Of a stretch of 51,855 nt of DNA, positions 51,721 through 51,855 are shown piece by piece. The notes below the pieces were generated by a model. It worked only from the letters and a program-made list of their open reading frames with translations. It was not told where the DNA came from and searched no databases. The position numbers and the translations under genes are program-made. Origin of the DNA: JAZDEY01 sp043808325 [NCBI: Candidatus Eiseniibacteriota bacterium] (GTDB lineage: Bacteria > Arandabacterota > Arandabacteria > Arandabacterales); contig JAZDEY010000030.1 of assembly GCA_043808325.1 (NCBI GenBank), positions 1 through 51,855 of the forward strand. Direction: 5' to 3'. How positions within the stretch are numbered: the stretch's first letter is position 1; every line of letters begins with the position of its first letter.

Positions 51721-51855
51721 TGTTTCAATAACGGCTTTACAATGAGAGATCTTTTCGACGATCTCTTCGGCTCGCTTGGTCCAGACAAAGGGTTTCGGGT
51801 CCTCGTTATGACATTGGATGTATTCCTCGATGGCAGTCACCAATTCCGGTACACT
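51712..51855 (-). mobile_element. IS630-type transposase, C-terminal part
   Basis: Minus-strand frame open from the right edge to TAG at 51712-51714, reading VPELVTAIEEYIQCHNEDPK, then PFVWTKRAEEIVEKISHCKA and VIETLH. The HNEDPKPFVWTKxAEEI segment is the typical C-terminus of IS630/Tc1-type transposases. The DDE catalytic part lies beyond the window. The stop codon overlaps the last codons of korC, so the element sits directly against the operon. Confidence 0.8.

Overview
The window reads as one contig from an uncultured, diderm, moderately GC-rich bacterium. The evidence is secreted multidomain proteins ending in FlgD/Por-type C-terminal modules, a PorT-like outer-membrane barrel, lipobox lipoproteins, a TonB-type lipoprotein, and a split methylmalonyl-CoA mutase pathway with a 2-oxoacid:ferredoxin oxidoreductase. 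This resembles FCB-superphylum or Eisenbacteria-like candidate phyla. The affiliation is inferred; no rRNA or complete tRNA gene is present.

Layout. (1) 1-427: 3' end of a slipin (SPFH) gene. (2) 0.8-9.3 kb: three large secreted proteins (LTD/endonuclease I, SBBP propeller, propeller), each with a FlgD/Por-like tail, plus a XerC/D-like integrase followed by a cluster of short repeats. (3) 10.2-11.3 kb: TlpA thioredoxin and a TonB-domain lipoprotein. (4) 11.5-26.8 kb: an accessory zone. Six unrelated exported proteins (RCC1 propeller, small secreted protein, type IV pilin-PKD chimera, beta-helix protein, Ig-like protein, CARDB-like protein) end exactly at the stop codon in the same short tail, consensus [AST]TWGxIKAx[YFC][RK]. 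The same zone carries seven or eight copies, all on the minus strand, of a ~200-260 bp remnant of a terminase-small-subunit-like gene. These copies bracket the tail-bearing genes like cassette spacers. Relics of an integrase, a replication-like wHTH gene, an FAD oxidoreductase and an LVIVD protein lie between. (5) 27.0-32.5 kb: two more large secreted proteins with FlgD/Por tails, one split by an in-frame TGA. (6) 33.5-34.9 kb: ferritin-like protein and RsmE. (7) 35-43 kb: a minus-strand metabolic operon, cob(I)alamin adenosyltransferase - MeaB - methylmalonyl-CoA mutase large and small subunits - acyl-CoA dehydrogenase - UroD-like methyltransferase - thiolase - 3-hydroxyacyl-CoA dehydrogenase. 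(8) 43-46.3 kb: an envelope operon with two L,D-transpeptidases and a lipoprotein sharing a helical domain with one of them. (9) 46.8-48.7 kb: secreted metallophosphoesterase-CBM9 protein. (10) 48.8-51.7 kb: korDABC, followed at once by the 3' end of an IS630-type transposase gene running in from the right edge.

How the parts work together. The 35-43 kb operon makes adenosylcobalamin, protects and runs methylmalonyl-CoA mutase, and carries out beta-oxidation/thiolysis steps. KorDABC links 2-oxoacid oxidation to ferredoxin. This fits fermentation or oxidation of short-chain acids. The first 33 kb is mostly surface or secreted proteins. The strongest candidate for an undescribed system is the TWGxIKA tail family. 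It may be a C-terminal sorting or anchoring signal, and its carriers are segregated from the FlgD/Por-tail proteins and embedded in a repeat-rich, cassette-like region.
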